Shown piece by piece: positions 1-9,561 of a DNA stretch of 48,334 nt. The stretch lies in assembly GCA_017389705.1 (NCBI GenBank), contig JAFPEE010000114.1, positions 1 through 48,334 on the forward strand, written 5' to 3'. Position 1 is the first letter of the stretch; every line of letters starts with the position of its first letter. The DNA is from Prevotella sp. (lineage in GTDB: Bacteria; Bacteroidota; Bacteroidia; Bacteroidales; Bacteroidaceae). The notes beneath the pieces were generated by a model. It saw only the letters and a program-made list of their open reading frames with translations, did not search any database and was not told the origin of the DNA. The position numbers were made by a program, and so were the translations under genes.

Positions 1-969
1 ACTCATCACATCCACAGATGGAACAACGGAAGAATTGGAGCCATTTTTCCAGGCGCAGATGGATACTTATTGGACTTTCGTGAATACGAATTATATGATG
101 GTATTGACGACGATTACCGATATCCCCAAGGATTACGCCCAATAAAAGAAGGCGATGAAGATAGCACAGAATGCAAGGAGCTCTTGGCAGCCGGAATAGT
201 AGCTTACTACCTTAACATGAGGAACAAAATGAATCCAAAGGATATCTTTGCAGAGTACTTAGAAGATGCAAAACAAGAATTCAAAATCCTTAGAGATGCA
301 GACATACGAGCATGGCACCCGGGATACAAAAAAGATGTTCCTTATTCAGAACACTACAAACGGGAACAACAAAAAATCCGGGTATCGTCAAGTATCTTTG
401 ATTATCTTGATGAAGCAGGAGTTTACGAAATAAGAAAAGTGATAGTTAACTATCTACGATTTGTGAAAAGTCTGATAACCCAATATAGAACACGCGATAT
501 GACACGGGAAGAGGAAAAAGCTACTTTCAAGAAGGCTGTGTTACGAGTTATGTGGGCGAAAAATGAGCAGGGTGATTTTATTTTCAATCATAATTCCCAA
601 TGGATAGCTATCTATTGCTATGCTGTTGATATTTATTTGCTAATTGATGATACCGAATTTTATAATTTAATTAACGACGAAGGTGTTATGGAATCCCCCA
701 TTGTTCCTGATACAAAGCAAAAAAAAGCTTTCGACCTTCTCACACAAGAACTGCAACTTGATCAAGAGTCCATAGTTCGCGTCCCTTTTAAGCATGACAT
801 TGATATGAGCATAGAAACTTATAAGCGCTATCGCTCTCCACATCCTTGGCCTAAAGAAGGATTAAAAGGTAAAAGCCTGTCATTATATAATGAACTAGAA
901 GAAATTTATACAAGATTTGATAAAGAGTTTCAAGATATAGAACAAGAAACTGTAGGTTTTTTAATCTAA
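1..969 (+). CDS. Uncharacterised protein, 5' end outside the window
   Basis: The reading frame is open from the first base of the window, so the internal TTG at 70 is not a convincing start and the gene begins upstream. About 322 codons are visible. The product is hydrophilic and charged, with no signal peptide, membrane segment or catalytic motif that I recognise. It is clearly richer in A+T than the genes that follow, which suggests a different origin, such as mobile or recently acquired DNA. It ends at a TAA and is followed by a good terminator hairpin. Function unknown. Confidence 0.75.
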   Translation, partial: THHIHRWNNGRIGAIFPGADGYLLDFREYELYDGIDDDYRYPQGLRPIKEGDEDSTECKELLAAGIVAYYLNMRNKMNPKDIFAEYLEDAKQEFKILRDADIRAWHPGYKKDVPYSEHYKREQQKIRVSSSIFDYLDEAGVYEIRKVIVNYLRFVKSLITQYRTRDMTREEEKATFKKAVLRVMWAKNEQGDFIFNHNSQWIAIYCYAVDIYLLIDDTEFYNLINDEGVMESPIVPDTKQKKAFDLLTQELQLDQESIVRVPFKHDIDMSIETYKRYRSPHPWPKEGLKGKSLSLYNELEEIYTRFDKEFQDIEQETVGFLI

Positions 970-994
970 GCCATATTAAAAGATATATTGTATC

Positions 995-1024
995 AGGTTA
1001 TTTGCATTGCAGATAACCTTTTTT
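995..1024 (+). terminator. Rho-independent terminator of the first gene
   Basis: AGGTTAT at 995-1001 pairs with ATAACCT at 1013-1019, with an inner TGC/GCA pairing, followed directly by a run of T. It lies 26 bases after the stop codon of the upstream gene. Confidence 0.75.
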
Positions 1025-1035
1025 GTGAGTTGTCT

Positions 1036-1135
1036 CGTTAGTTATTTTCGGTTAAGAGACTGAAAACGTTAGTTATTTTTGGAGAAAGGTGTCGAAGACG
1101 GTAGTTATTTATGGTGCATTGTCTTTTATTTTCGG
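1036..1135 (+). repeat. Phased iteron-like direct repeats
   Basis: The motif CGTTAGTTATTTTCGG recurs imperfectly: copies begin near 1036, 1067 and 1099, and a partial copy (TTATTTTCGG) falls at 1126-1135. Spacings are about 31, 32 and 21 bases, all close to whole helical turns, which puts the motifs on one face of the DNA. The array is the only structure between the upstream terminator and the primase-helicase operon. It may be an operator or an origin-like iteron set. Confidence 0.5.
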
Positions 1136-1212
1136 TGTATGCCCTATATAACATGATTTCCCCCAAATGGTATCAATTTTGTACTGCCATAGTCAAATCA
1201 ATATAAGTTACT

Positions 1213-1788
1213 ATGACAAATAAAGAACTACAAAAGAACGCGACACCTAAGGATAATAAAAGGTACGCGTATGAGACGGGAAACTTACAGGTTGTGGTTT
1301 ACGACAACTACTCGGGGACCCCGATTCTGGTGACGTTCCTCAGCAATCGGTGGTGGGTGACCACGCCGGGTGAGAAATTGCAGCCGCTGGTGAAGAGTTT
1401 CGACGGTAAGGATATCGGCTTCGTCACATTGTGCGAGGCAGGAGGAAAAGTAGGCGCGCTGGCATTGGCAAGAATGCTGGGCCATGCGTTGGAGAACCCT
1501 GAGGACGACGTCAGAGACGTGATGCACTGGAGGGTGGCGGAGCTGAACAGGTTGGGTGTGGAGTTCGACCTGATGGACGAGCCACTGCTGTTGGAATTGG
1601 ACGTATTCCCTAACGGGCAGAACAGTCGTCGCGAGGGTAAGTTCTCGGTGATGTGCTATGCCAAGGGAGCCTGCAACGAGTGCCTCTTCAACATCGATGG
1701 CTTCTACAGCAAGGCGGATGCCGAAGACAGAGCGATGTTCTATTTCGACTTTTTGGATCGCATTGGAATCAGATTCACAATTATTTAA
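1213..1788 (+). CDS. Hypothetical protein, first gene of the primase operon
   Basis: A 191-residue protein of unknown family. No signal peptide or transmembrane segment is seen. The N-terminus is Lys-rich, there are two Cys (CYAKGACNEC) near residue 150, and the C-terminus is aromatic. The ATG lies downstream of a weak promoter-like CAATTTTG at 1174-1181. The next gene starts 10 bases after its stop and the third overlaps the second, so the three genes are probably co-transcribed. Similar small proteins beside a VirE_N primase occur on Bacteroidota mobile elements, but I cannot name this one. Confidence 0.7.
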   Translation: MTNKELQKNATPKDNKRYAYETGNLQVVVYDNYSGTPILVTFLSNRWWVTTPGEKLQPLVKSFDGKDIGFVTLCEAGGKVGALALARMLGHALENPEDDVRDVMHWRVAELNRLGVEFDLMDEPLLLELDVFPNGQNSRREGKFSVMCYAKGACNECLFNIDGFYSKADAEDRAMFYFDFLDRIGIRFTII

Positions 1789-1798
1789 TCATCAGAAT

Positions 1799-2308
1799 AT
1801 GGAAACTTTAAACAAGAAAACAAAGAGAATCAAGGTTCGCGGCACGGGCACTTTTAACCCTGCCGACAACTCTTTCGGATTCGAGCCTTTCCAGGAAGGC
1901 CCAAGTACGCAAAAGGATGTCAAGAGCTGCGCCGGAGGCGGCAAAAGCTGGCTAACGACAGGCTCAGATCCATCGCGCATGATCAGCTTGAAGTGCAAGG
2001 CTTCGTCGCCCGACCCGTACAGCGACCTGGTGAGTCAGTTCAAGGCACTGACCAAAGGCTTGAAGCCCAAGAAGCCCGTAACACAGACAGACAGTCTGCG
2101 CGTGGTATCGGAGAGCGGGCTGCAATGCTGGCTCGACGAGGCAAAGGGCGAGGTGACTTACACCGGCAAGCTCGAACTCGCAAATCACACCTGCGACTGG
2201 CAAGCCGAGATTCTGCGTCAGGTGCAGCTGGTGGTCAGAAGACTGCCCGCCTCAGAGAAGTTTAACAAAGTAATCAACACGATTAAAAAAGGAGATAAGA
2301 AAGTATGA
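1799..2308 (+). CDS. Hypothetical small basic protein, second gene of the primase operon
   Basis: A 169-residue protein starting at the ATG at 1799; the frame is open further upstream but overlaps the previous gene. It is Lys-rich at both ends (begins METLNKKTKRIKV, ends INTIKKGDKKV), which suggests nucleic-acid contact, and has a Gly-rich segment near residue 45. No catalytic motif was recognised. Its stop overlaps the start of the primase-helicase gene by four bases (ATGA), consistent with translational coupling. Confidence 0.7.
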   Translation: METLNKKTKRIKVRGTGTFNPADNSFGFEPFQEGPSTQKDVKSCAGGGKSWLTTGSDPSRMISLKCKASSPDPYSDLVSQFKALTKGLKPKKPVTQTDSLRVVSESGLQCWLDEAKGEVTYTGKLELANHTCDWQAEILRQVQLVVRRLPASEKFNKVINTIKKGDKKV

Positions 2309-4923
2309 AACGTGTTTATCAACCAAGCATCAACACAGCTACAAAGGAGCTGGTAGAAGAGGGGCTCAAGACCATGATGGAGGCCCCCAGTAATAACGAA
2401 CTCATAGACAGTTACCGCAAGATGAAACGCCAGATGGCTGAGGCCGAGGCACGTCAAGTTGTGAATGAATTTGTGAGGGAAGTAACAGAGTGTGAGGCCT
2501 ACAAGAAGTGGCTGGCCAGAGAGCTGAAGAAGGACGAGAACCGTGCGAAGAAGCGTATGCCCAGCGACAATCTGGAACGTGTGAAGCTTTACATTACGCA
2601 GTTGAAGACCTCGCTGCCTGCCGTCATCCCCACGGTGACGCACTTCACCGAGAGTAAGGATCGTTGGGGACGCATCGGGCTGTGGCGTGTGCAGTCGAAC
2701 GGACAACTGTCGGGGCTGGCTGTGGTAGACGGTGACCACGTGCCCAACCCAGAGGCCCTTGTTGACGAGTGGCTCAAGCGCGAGGACTTCAAGGAGCTGC
2801 GTATCGTTTGGATTTTCATTACCCCTTCAGGCGAGGGTGTGAAGGTGATTTTCAAGGCACGTGAGGATTGGGGTAACCTGCAGGACAATGCCTACCAGAT
2901 GGCTGAGATACTCGGTATCCTGGACTACTGCGACTCACAGACGAAGAACGCTGACCACGCCCACTTCATTCCGAAGATGAGTGACGTGAAGTACATCGAC
3001 TGGAAGGAGCTGTTCAACTATGAGAATCCTGCCTACGAGGCACGCTACGGCGAGGCTTACCGCCGTGGTGAGTCGGAGCCTACACAACCTCGTTGGCAGG
3101 AGCTGGAACGCCAGCGTAAGGAGGCACGTAAACACACGACAGATGCTGCTGCCCAGCAGCCAGCCGTAGCCGTTGCCAACGTGTCAAGTGTTGCACCTCA
3201 GGTAGAGACAGCCGTAGTATTCTCGCCAGAAGACGAGGCGTTCATCAAGGTACTCAATGAGTACTATGGTCCCGCTCTGCCTCCTCACACGAAGCACGAC
3301 CGTATGCAGACTGAAACGTCGCACTGGCTGTGCTACTACAACGACAACGACGCGCAGAAGGCCATCCAGATGGCATACCGGCTGGACTGGGTAAAGGAAT
3401 GGAATCCGAACCCGGGCGAAGTTGAAGACCTGTGCCTGTCGGCTGCCAAGAAGAAACTGCTGTCACGCTATCCCAAGGCTCTGAAAGAGCTGATGGACAA
3501 GGCGGGCATCAACTTGGAGCAGACGGTGACGGTTACCAAGAATGCCGACCCCCTGGCTGTTCTCCCTTTTGACCGCTGGTGTGACCAGATAGAGGCGTTC
3601 TTCGACGTGTACCCCTGTCTGCGTGAAGTCTGCGAACCTCATCCGCGTCGTCTGTGGCCTTTCCTGCTCTTCGCGTCTGCTGCGATGCTGGGCACTTGCA
3701 TGGATTTGTGCTACTATTATTTCTATGCTAACGAGGGTGAGCGTCAGCGTCTGAATTACATCGTTTGGGGTGTAGGTGACCCTGCATCGGGCAAACATTG
3801 CCTGCAGCGTATTTGCGACCTGCTGCTGGCACCCATCATTGCTGAAGGAGCCTTGGCGGACGAAAGTACCAATGGATGGAAAGAGACCGATGCCGCAAAG
3901 GGTCAGAACAAAGACCACGACATTCGCCCGGCCATCTACAACCGCATGTTTGGATATCGAAGCAGTAATAGCGAATTCATCCGTTCGATGGCCAACTGCA
4001 AGGAGGAAGTGGATGGCGAGATGATGGGACGCCACATGGTGACCTGTTCTTCAGAAAAAGACGTTGAGATAGGTAAGGCAGGCAGCTGGATCAGCCGCTC
4101 TACTGCGGTTTTGCTCTCATTTCATGGGGAGTGGGATTCACAACACTACTCCAACAAACAGAGCGTATCAGGTCGTTATCGCGTTTTTTGGAACCAAATT
4201 GAGACGTTTTGCCCTATAACGCTTCCAAAGCTCGTGAACGAAAGGAATGTGAATTCAGGTCTTGACACGCGTACCTGTACCATCCCAATGGGGCGTGACG
4301 ATTTCAAAATCATGCCGCTACGCCGAAAGGAGGATTCACGTATCGATGCCTACAACGACACGCTGAAGCAGTGGGCCTACAAACTCGACCAGCGTCGCGG
4401 AGAACTCCCGCTATGGCCTTTGGTGGAGCACGTCCACGAGTGGCTCGACCAGCGCCGTGCCATTGCCGAGTTCAATGACGAGGACCGTGCGGACTGGTTA
4501 CAGCTGAAGAGAATCCCGTATCACATGATTAATGTGAGCGCGCCTTGGATAGACATGCGTCATTGGCAAGAACGTGAATCGACAGGCACATATACCATCG
4601 ATGCTACCGACCTTGTACTGGCAGATTTAGTAGGTGACATACAATACAAAACGCAGCATTTCTGGTATTACGAGCTGCATCGTCTCTACTACGACAATCA
4701 GTTGAAAGATGCCGCTCAGCAGCGTCGCCGCACGAATAAGTTCCAGGAGTGTTTCCGTCTGTTGCCTGAGGAATTCACTACCGAGAAATTTGCACAAGTG
4801 TTCGGTTATGCCAACAACCGGGCTGGGCAGAAGACCCTGCAGCGTCTGGAGGATGACAAGGCCATCAAGCGCACCAAACGTGGGCACTACAAGAAACTTT
4901 GCTCAGAACTTCCGACAATCTGA
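2305..4923 (+). CDS. VirE_N/BT4734-type primase fused to a DUF3987-like P-loop helicase domain
   Basis: An 872-residue protein. Residues about 1-290 resemble the VirE N-terminal (BT4734-like) prim-pol region, with VVDGDHV and the small-residue motif SGEGVKVIF. After a low-complexity linker (residues about 285-310) a P-loop ATPase region follows, with Walker A GDPASGKH near residues 490-497; the final His where Ser or Thr is usual is a variant. The last 60 residues look like a winged helix (EEFTTEKFAQVFGY). This layout is typical of replication initiators on Bacteroidota integrative elements and satellites. It is the last gene of a three-gene operon ending at a strong terminator. No integrase, relaxase or structural gene is nearby, so it may be a remnant element. 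Confidence 0.75.
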   Translation: MKRVYQPSINTATKELVEEGLKTMMEAPSNNELIDSYRKMKRQMAEAEARQVVNEFVREVTECEAYKKWLARELKKDENRAKKRMPSDNLERVKLYITQLKTSLPAVIPTVTHFTESKDRWGRIGLWRVQSNGQLSGLAVVDGDHVPNPEALVDEWLKREDFKELRIVWIFITPSGEGVKVIFKAREDWGNLQDNAYQMAEILGILDYCDSQTKNADHAHFIPKMSDVKYIDWKELFNYENPAYEARYGEAYRRGESEPTQPRWQELERQRKEARKHTTDAAAQQPAVAVANVSSVAPQVETAVVFSPEDEAFIKVLNEYYGPALPPHTKHDRMQTETSHWLCYYNDNDAQKAIQMAYRLDWVKEWNPNPGEVEDLCLSAAKKKLLSRYPKALKELMDKAGINLEQTVTVTKNADPLAVLPFDRWCDQIEAFFDVYPCLREVCEPHPRRLWPFLLFASAAMLGTCMDLCYYYFYANEGERQRLNYIVWGVGDPASGKHCLQRICDLLLAPIIAEGALADESTNGWKETDAAKGQNKDHDIRPAIYNRMFGYRSSNSEFIRSMANCKEEVDGEMMGRHMVTCSSEKDVEIGKAGSWISRSTAVLLSFHGEWDSQHYSNKQSVSGRYRVFWNQIETFCPITLPKLVNERNVNSGLDTRTCTIPMGRDDFKIMPLRRKEDSRIDAYNDTLKQWAYKLDQRRGELPLWPLVEHVHEWLDQRRAIAEFNDEDRADWLQLKRIPYHMINVSAPWIDMRHWQERESTGTYTIDATDLVLADLVGDIQYKTQHFWYYELHRLYYDNQLKDAAQQRRRTNKFQECFRLLPEEFTTEKFAQVFGYANNRAGQKTLQRLEDDKAIKRTKRGHYKKLCSELPTI

Positions 4924-4963
4924 AAAATGCGGAAAGTAGGAAAGTAGGAAAGCGGACAAGAAG

Positions 4964-5006
4964 CACCCTCATGTCAATCAAGGCATGGGGGTGTTGATTT
5001 TTCTTA
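4964..5006 (+). terminator. Terminator of the primase operon
   Basis: CACCCTCATG at 4964-4973 pairs with CATGGGGGTG at 4984-4993 (one G-T pair), followed by TTGATTTTTCTT. It separates the operon from the cobalamin promoter that begins some 20 bases later. Confidence 0.8.
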
Positions 5007-5014
5007 TTTTTTTC

Positions 5015-5045
5015 TTTGTATTTCGCTCGCTTATTCGTACCTTTG
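5015..5045 (+). promoter_or_regulatory. Bacteroidota-type promoter of the B12 uptake operon
   Basis: TTTG at 5015-5018 and TACCTTTG at 5038-5045, separated by 19 bases, match the phylum's -33/-7 consensus. The transcript would begin at the first bases of the riboswitch. Confidence 0.75.
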
Positions 5046-5240
5046 CAGGCGCTAAGTCAGGGAATGGGGTGCAAGTCCTCAACTGTCCCGCAGCTGTAAG
5101 CAGCCGTAAAGAGCGTACAAACACGAAGTCACTGATATTGTTGGGAAGACGTTTGTACTTTAGGGCTGCAAGTCAGAATACCTGCTATGGCGACGAAAAT
5201 GATGTCAGGAACAGTCCTCTGGGGTTAGGCGTTCCCGGCA
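5046..5240 (+). ncRNA. Cobalamin (B12) riboswitch
   Basis: The leader shows the expected landmarks: a G+C-rich 5' arm around 5057-5105 (GGGGTGCAAGTCCTC, CCGCAGCTGTAA) and the B12 box AGTCAGAATACCTGCTAT at about 5171-5188. The pairing after the box (GGAACAGTCC and onward) probably forms the expression platform. It sits in the 230-base leader between the promoter and a BtuB-like receptor gene, so B12 should repress the operon, as known for this RNA class. The boundaries are approximate. Confidence 0.88.
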
Positions 5241-5276
5241 AGCGAGTGTAGCAATGCATTCAGAATTAGAAGAAGG

Positions 5277-7268
5277 ATGAAGAAGACGGTTGCAACAGCA
5301 ACAATGCTTATTGTGTCGCTATGTGCTATGGCACAGACGGACACCATCGCTGGCAAGGTTCACGAGCTGGAGGGTGTCACCATCACCGAGTCGCGCCAAC
5401 GGCACACGGTCAGCTCGACAGCGCCCTTGCACCTGATGAACCGTCAGGACATGCAGACCATGGGCGTTACCGACATTGCCGACGCCCTGCACCGTCTGCC
5501 CGGCATCACGCTGCGCGACTACGGTGGGGCAGGGGGCATGAAGACGGTGTCGGTACGCGGCTTCGGTGCCAAGCATACAGGCGTCAGCTACGATGGTGTC
5601 ATGCTCAGCGAATGCCAGAGTGGCGAGATAGACCTGTCGCGCTATTCGCTGGACAACGTGGACGAGCTGTCGCTGGTCATTGGCGACAACGACGACATCT
5701 TCATACCTGCGCGCCAAGCCTCGACACCTTCCGTGCTCAGCATCCAGACGCTGAGAAAGCCGTCTGTAGACTTAAAACCCCATCTGACCACCCAGCTGAA
5801 GGTGGGTTCGTTTGGCTATGTCAGTCCCTTCCTTCGCTACGAACAGAACATCAACAGACGTCTTTCGTTCTCTGTCATAGGCGAATACACCTATGCGGAG
5901 AACGACTATCCCTATACTATCCAGAACGTGACGGAAACGGTAGAAGACCGACGCACCAACAGCCGGATGAATACGGGCCATGCGGAGCTGAACTTCCTCT
6001 ATCAGATGAACAGCAGGAGCCGGCTGACGGGAAAGCTGTACTACTACGACAACGACCGTCAGTTGCCAGGGCAGGTGCGTTACTATACGAACCTGAGCGG
6101 CGAAACGCTGCACGACCGTAACGCCTTTGGGCAGCTGGCATTCCAGACGCATTGGAACGAACGCCTCATGCTGAAGGTCAACGGCAAGGTGAACTGGGCA
6201 GAGTCCGTCTACCGGGACTTGCTGATGGCTGGCGGCGTGAACGATGCCAGCTACTGGCAACGGGAGGCTTACACCTCGGCGGCATTGCTCTATATGCCCG
6301 ACGACCGATGGGCTTTCGACTATTCGGCCGACTATGCGTTCAACAACCTGAACGGCTCATCATGGCGTACCGTCGTGGGAAAGCCCTACCGGCACACCAT
6401 CTTGCAGAGTGCCACTGCCAAGTACCACCACAAGCGGCTGACGGTCATGGGACGTCTCTTGTATTCGCTCTACCTGAACGACACCAAGGAAGGAGACAGC
6501 AGTGCCCGCAACATGCGCAGGCTGTCGCCATCGGTATCGGTTTCCTATAGGCTGTTGGACGACGAGGAGCTGTATGTGCGTACCGGCTATAAGAACATCT
6601 TCCGCTCGCCCACGTTCAACGAGAGCTACTACTACCACTACGGCAGTACGGACTTGCTGCCCGAGAGTACACACCAGTGGAACCTGGGACTGACGTTCAT
6701 GAGCGGTTCACCACAGCAGCGACAGCTGACACTGACCATTGACGGCTATCTGAACCATGTGAGGGACATGATAGTGGCCGTACCGTATAATATGTTTGTC
6801 TGGACGTGCGTGAATGTCAGCAAGGTTCGTACCCTGGGCCTTGACGCCACGCTGAAGGCCAGCCAGCAGCTGCCTGCAGGACATCGTTTGCAGGTGGCGG
6901 GCAACTATTCCTACCAGCGTGTGGCAAACCGCAACAACCCTGCATCGCCCAACTACGGACGCCAGATAGCCTACATGCCCGAACATACCGGCAGCCTGGC
7001 GCTGACGTGGGAGAACCCGTGGGTAAACCTGTCGCTGCACGGGGTGGGCATGAGTAGCCGCTGGCCCAACAACGACCATTATGAGGGTACGATGATAGAC
7101 GGCTACATAGACTGTGGCGTGACGCTCTGGCGCCAGTTCAGCTGGGGACGGCACAAGCTGGAAGGACGGCTGGACTTGAAGAATGTGTTCGACAAGCAAT
7201 ATGAGATAGTGGCACGCTATCCCATGCCGGGAAGGAGTTTTCTATTTTCTATTAATTATAAATTCTAA
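5277..7268 (+). CDS. btuB: TonB-dependent outer-membrane receptor, BtuB-like
   Basis: A 663-residue receptor with a signal peptide (MKKTVATATMLIVSLCAMAQ). A plug domain at about residues 30-150 includes DALHRLPGITLRDYGG and VRGFGAKHTGVSYDGV; a beta-barrel ends in an aromatic residue (INYKF). It lacks the N-terminal carboxypeptidase-like domain seen in SusC proteins, as expected for vitamin receptors. Its substrate is assigned as cobamides from the riboswitch directly upstream and the btuG-, btuF- and btuC-like genes directly downstream (8 bases to the next gene). Transport needs TonB-ExbBD from elsewhere. Confidence 0.88.
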   Translation: MKKTVATATMLIVSLCAMAQTDTIAGKVHELEGVTITESRQRHTVSSTAPLHLMNRQDMQTMGVTDIADALHRLPGITLRDYGGAGGMKTVSVRGFGAKHTGVSYDGVMLSECQSGEIDLSRYSLDNVDELSLVIGDNDDIFIPARQASTPSVLSIQTLRKPSVDLKPHLTTQLKVGSFGYVSPFLRYEQNINRRLSFSVIGEYTYAENDYPYTIQNVTETVEDRRTNSRMNTGHAELNFLYQMNSRSRLTGKLYYYDNDRQLPGQVRYYTNLSGETLHDRNAFGQLAFQTHWNERLMLKVNGKVNWAESVYRDLLMAGGVNDASYWQREAYTSAALLYMPDDRWAFDYSADYAFNNLNGSSWRTVVGKPYRHTILQSATAKYHHKRLTVMGRLLYSLYLNDTKEGDSSARNMRRLSPSVSVSYRLLDDEELYVRTGYKNIFRSPTFNESYYYHYGSTDLLPESTHQWNLGLTFMSGSPQQRQLTLTIDGYLNHVRDMIVAVPYNMFVWTCVNVSKVRTLGLDATLKASQQLPAGHRLQVAGNYSYQRVANRNNPASPNYGRQIAYMPEHTGSLALTWENPWVNLSLHGVGMSSRWPNNDHYEGTMIDGYIDCGVTLWRQFSWGRHKLEGRLDLKNVFDKQYEIVARYPMPGRSFLFSINYKF

Positions 7269-7276
7269 GTACAAAA

Positions 7277-8431
7277 ATGAAAAAGCAATTATTGAGTATG
7301 GCAGTAATGATGATGGGTGCAACCCTCTTTACTGCGTGTAACGACAAAGACAGCACACCTACCATTGTGCCTGTATTAACCAGCGATGGTGCTTACGTCA
7401 TTTGTGGCGGTAACGAGTGGAGTGCCATCAACAGCAGCGTGACGTACATCGACTACAACACGTCATCAGCAGCGCAAAACCAGTTTGCTGCCAAAAACGG
7501 ACGCAGCCTGGGTATGACTGCCAACGACGCCGTGGTCTATGGCACCAAGATGTACATCGTGGTCAGCGGCGAGAACACCATTGAAGTGGTTGACGCCAAG
7601 ACGCTGAAGAGCATCCGACAGATTAAGACCACCGAACTGATGGGTGCCGAGAAAGGGGTCATGCCCCGTCATCTGGCCATAGACGGAGGAGTGGTTTATG
7701 TGTCGACCTATGGCTCGTCTGCATCTGACTGGGAGACGTACACCACATCGGGTAACGGCTACGTGGCAGCCATCGACACGACGACCTATTCATTGTTGAA
7801 CACGTATACGGCAGGCAGCTATCCCGAGGGACTCGATGTGTATGGTGGCATTCTGTACGTGGCCAACTCTGACTACAGCATGGGTAGCAAGGCTTCTATC
7901 TCGGCCATTAACCTGTCATCAGGAGCCAGCAATGAAATCACCAATAGCATCATCGTGAATCCTACCGATGTAGCCGTTGCCGGCAATGGCATCTATGTGC
8001 TCGATATGGGTAACTACGCTGACGTAGCAGCTGGCGTGCGCAGAGTATCAGGCACTACGGTGACCACCTTGTTCGATGCGACACATTGCAGCTTCATAGG
8101 AAGCAACATCTACGCCTGCAACTCCATCTACGGAACCATTCCTTCTGAATTCTTCGTGTACAACATCTTAACCGGCAACAAGGAGACCTTCAGTACTGGT
8201 CTTGACAGGTTCTTCAGCCCCAACGTCGTAACAGCTGACCCCATCACGGGCAGAATCTATATTGCGTCGTACAACGAGAATGCCGACAACCCCGGCTATG
8301 CCAACTACAGCACCAACGGCTACGTGGCTGAATACTCGCAAGAGGGAAAGCTGCTGAAGACTTATGACTGTGGCGTAGGACCTAATGCCATTGTCTTCAA
8401 TACAGGCCTTAAGTATGTTGAACAGAAGTAA
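7277..8431 (+). CDS. btuG: Surface lipoprotein with YncE-like beta-propeller, BtuG-like
   Basis: A 384-residue lipoprotein (lipobox LFTAC at residues about 17-21) whose body repeats the YncE/DUF5074 blade pattern: IYVVVSGENTIEVVDAKTLK, GVVYVSTYGS, GYVAAIDTTTYSLLNTY, GILYVANSDY and so on, fitting a seven-bladed propeller. In Bacteroides the BtuG family caps BtuB and binds B12 very tightly; position in a riboswitch-controlled B12 operon right after btuB supports that role here. Its stop overlaps the next start by one base. Assignment to BtuG rather than another YncE paralogue is by context. Confidence 0.82.
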   Translation: MKKQLLSMAVMMMGATLFTACNDKDSTPTIVPVLTSDGAYVICGGNEWSAINSSVTYIDYNTSSAAQNQFAAKNGRSLGMTANDAVVYGTKMYIVVSGENTIEVVDAKTLKSIRQIKTTELMGAEKGVMPRHLAIDGGVVYVSTYGSSASDWETYTTSGNGYVAAIDTTTYSLLNTYTAGSYPEGLDVYGGILYVANSDYSMGSKASISAINLSSGASNEITNSIIVNPTDVAVAGNGIYVLDMGNYADVAAGVRRVSGTTVTTLFDATHCSFIGSNIYACNSIYGTIPSEFFVYNILTGNKETFSTGLDRFFSPNVVTADPITGRIYIASYNENADNPGYANYSTNGYVAEYSQEGKLLKTYDCGVGPNAIVFNTGLKYVEQK

Positions 8432-9561
8432 TGAATCGGCTGATTTACAAACTCTTATGCATCTCGATAGCTGTATTGCTATCCTCCTGTGGCGGGCGAC
8501 AGCTCCACCAGCAGGAGGACGGCGATACGCTGTCTTTAAAATATTCCACGCTGCTGACCATCATACAGCATGATGGCTACAAGGAGGTGAGTATTCGCAA
8601 CCCCTGGAAGCAGGGAATGACGCTGCATACCTATCTTCTGGTACCACGAGGAAAGGAGCTGCCCAAGGGACTGCCTCACGGTTCCATTATCCGCACTCCC
8701 GTTGAGCGTGCTGCCGTATTCACCACGGTTCATTGCTCGCTGCTTGACAACATAGGACACAGCGAGCAGATAGTGGCTGTGGCAGACCTGAAATACATCA
8801 AGGTGCCAGCTATCCACCATCGGGTAGAGGCTGGTAAGACGGTTGACTGCGGCAATGGCATGAATCCTGTGGTGGAGAAGATTATGGACACGAAGCCTGA
8901 GGTGATCATGCTGTCGCCTTTCGAGAACTCAGGAGGCTACGGCAAGCTGGAGGACATCAACATTCCGTTGGTAGAGTGTGCTGAGTACATGGAGAACTCG
9001 CCCTTGGCCCGTGCGGAATGGATGAGGTTCTATGGCATGCTGTTTGGTGCCGAGGAAAAGACCGACAGCCTTTTCAATGTCGTTGACAAGAACTACCAGA
9101 CGCTGAAGCAACAGGTTGCCAAGGCTGGGGTGGGGCGTTCGGTGTTGATTGACAAGATGGTAGGCTCGGTATGGTATGTACCTGGCGGAAAGAGTACCAT
9201 CGGACAGATGGTGCAAGACGGCGGGGCGCGCTACTACTGGGCTAAGGATGAGCATTCCGGCTCTTTGTCTTTACCCTTTGAGACGGTGCTGGAACAGGCT
9301 GGTGAGGCTGACGTATGGATGTTCCGCTACTCGAGTGACCATCCCTACAGCTATCAGGAGCTGCTGAGTGAGCACCACGGCTACAACCAGCTGAAAGCCT
9401 TCAAGAACAAAGAAGTCTATGGGTGTAACGTCGAGCAGTCGCTGTTCTACGAGGAGACGCCATTCCGTCCTGACCTGCTGCTGAGCGACTTCATCCAGAT
9501 AGTGCATCCGGAAACAACAAACCTTCCTCCGTTACGTTATTATAAGCGACTGGATGAATAA
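8431..9561 (+). CDS. btuF: ABC transporter substrate-binding lipoprotein, BtuF-like
   Basis: A 376-residue class III binding protein with lipobox LLSSC. It has the family hallmarks of two lobes joined by a long helix: IVAVADLKYIKVP early, KPEVIMLSPFENSGGYGKL (the 'pEvIl' segment), ENSPLARAEWMRFYGMLFG, then QDGGARYYW and a C-terminal DFIQIVHPE. In this operon its ligand is most likely cobalamin delivered to the BtuC permease whose gene overlaps it by eight bases. Iron-siderophore binding proteins share the fold, so the ligand is inferred from the riboswitch. Confidence 0.85.
   Translation: MNRLIYKLLCISIAVLLSSCGGRQLHQQEDGDTLSLKYSTLLTIIQHDGYKEVSIRNPWKQGMTLHTYLLVPRGKELPKGLPHGSIIRTPVERAAVFTTVHCSLLDNIGHSEQIVAVADLKYIKVPAIHHRVEAGKTVDCGNGMNPVVEKIMDTKPEVIMLSPFENSGGYGKLEDINIPLVECAEYMENSPLARAEWMRFYGMLFGAEEKTDSLFNVVDKNYQTLKQQVAKAGVGRSVLIDKMVGSVWYVPGGKSTIGQMVQDGGARYYWAKDEHSGSLSLPFETVLEQAGEADVWMFRYSSDHPYSYQELLSEHHGYNQLKAFKNKEVYGCNVEQSLFYEETPFRPDLLLSDFIQIVHPETTNLPPLRYYKRLDE

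Noticed and set aside
1036-1135. Short repeats as a CRISPR array
   Set aside because: The repeats are too short and imperfect and the intervals too small.
5321-6550. Long plus- and minus-strand ORFs overlapping the BtuB-like gene
   Set aside because: They are shadow frames of a G+C-balanced receptor gene with normal domains; their translations show no family pattern.
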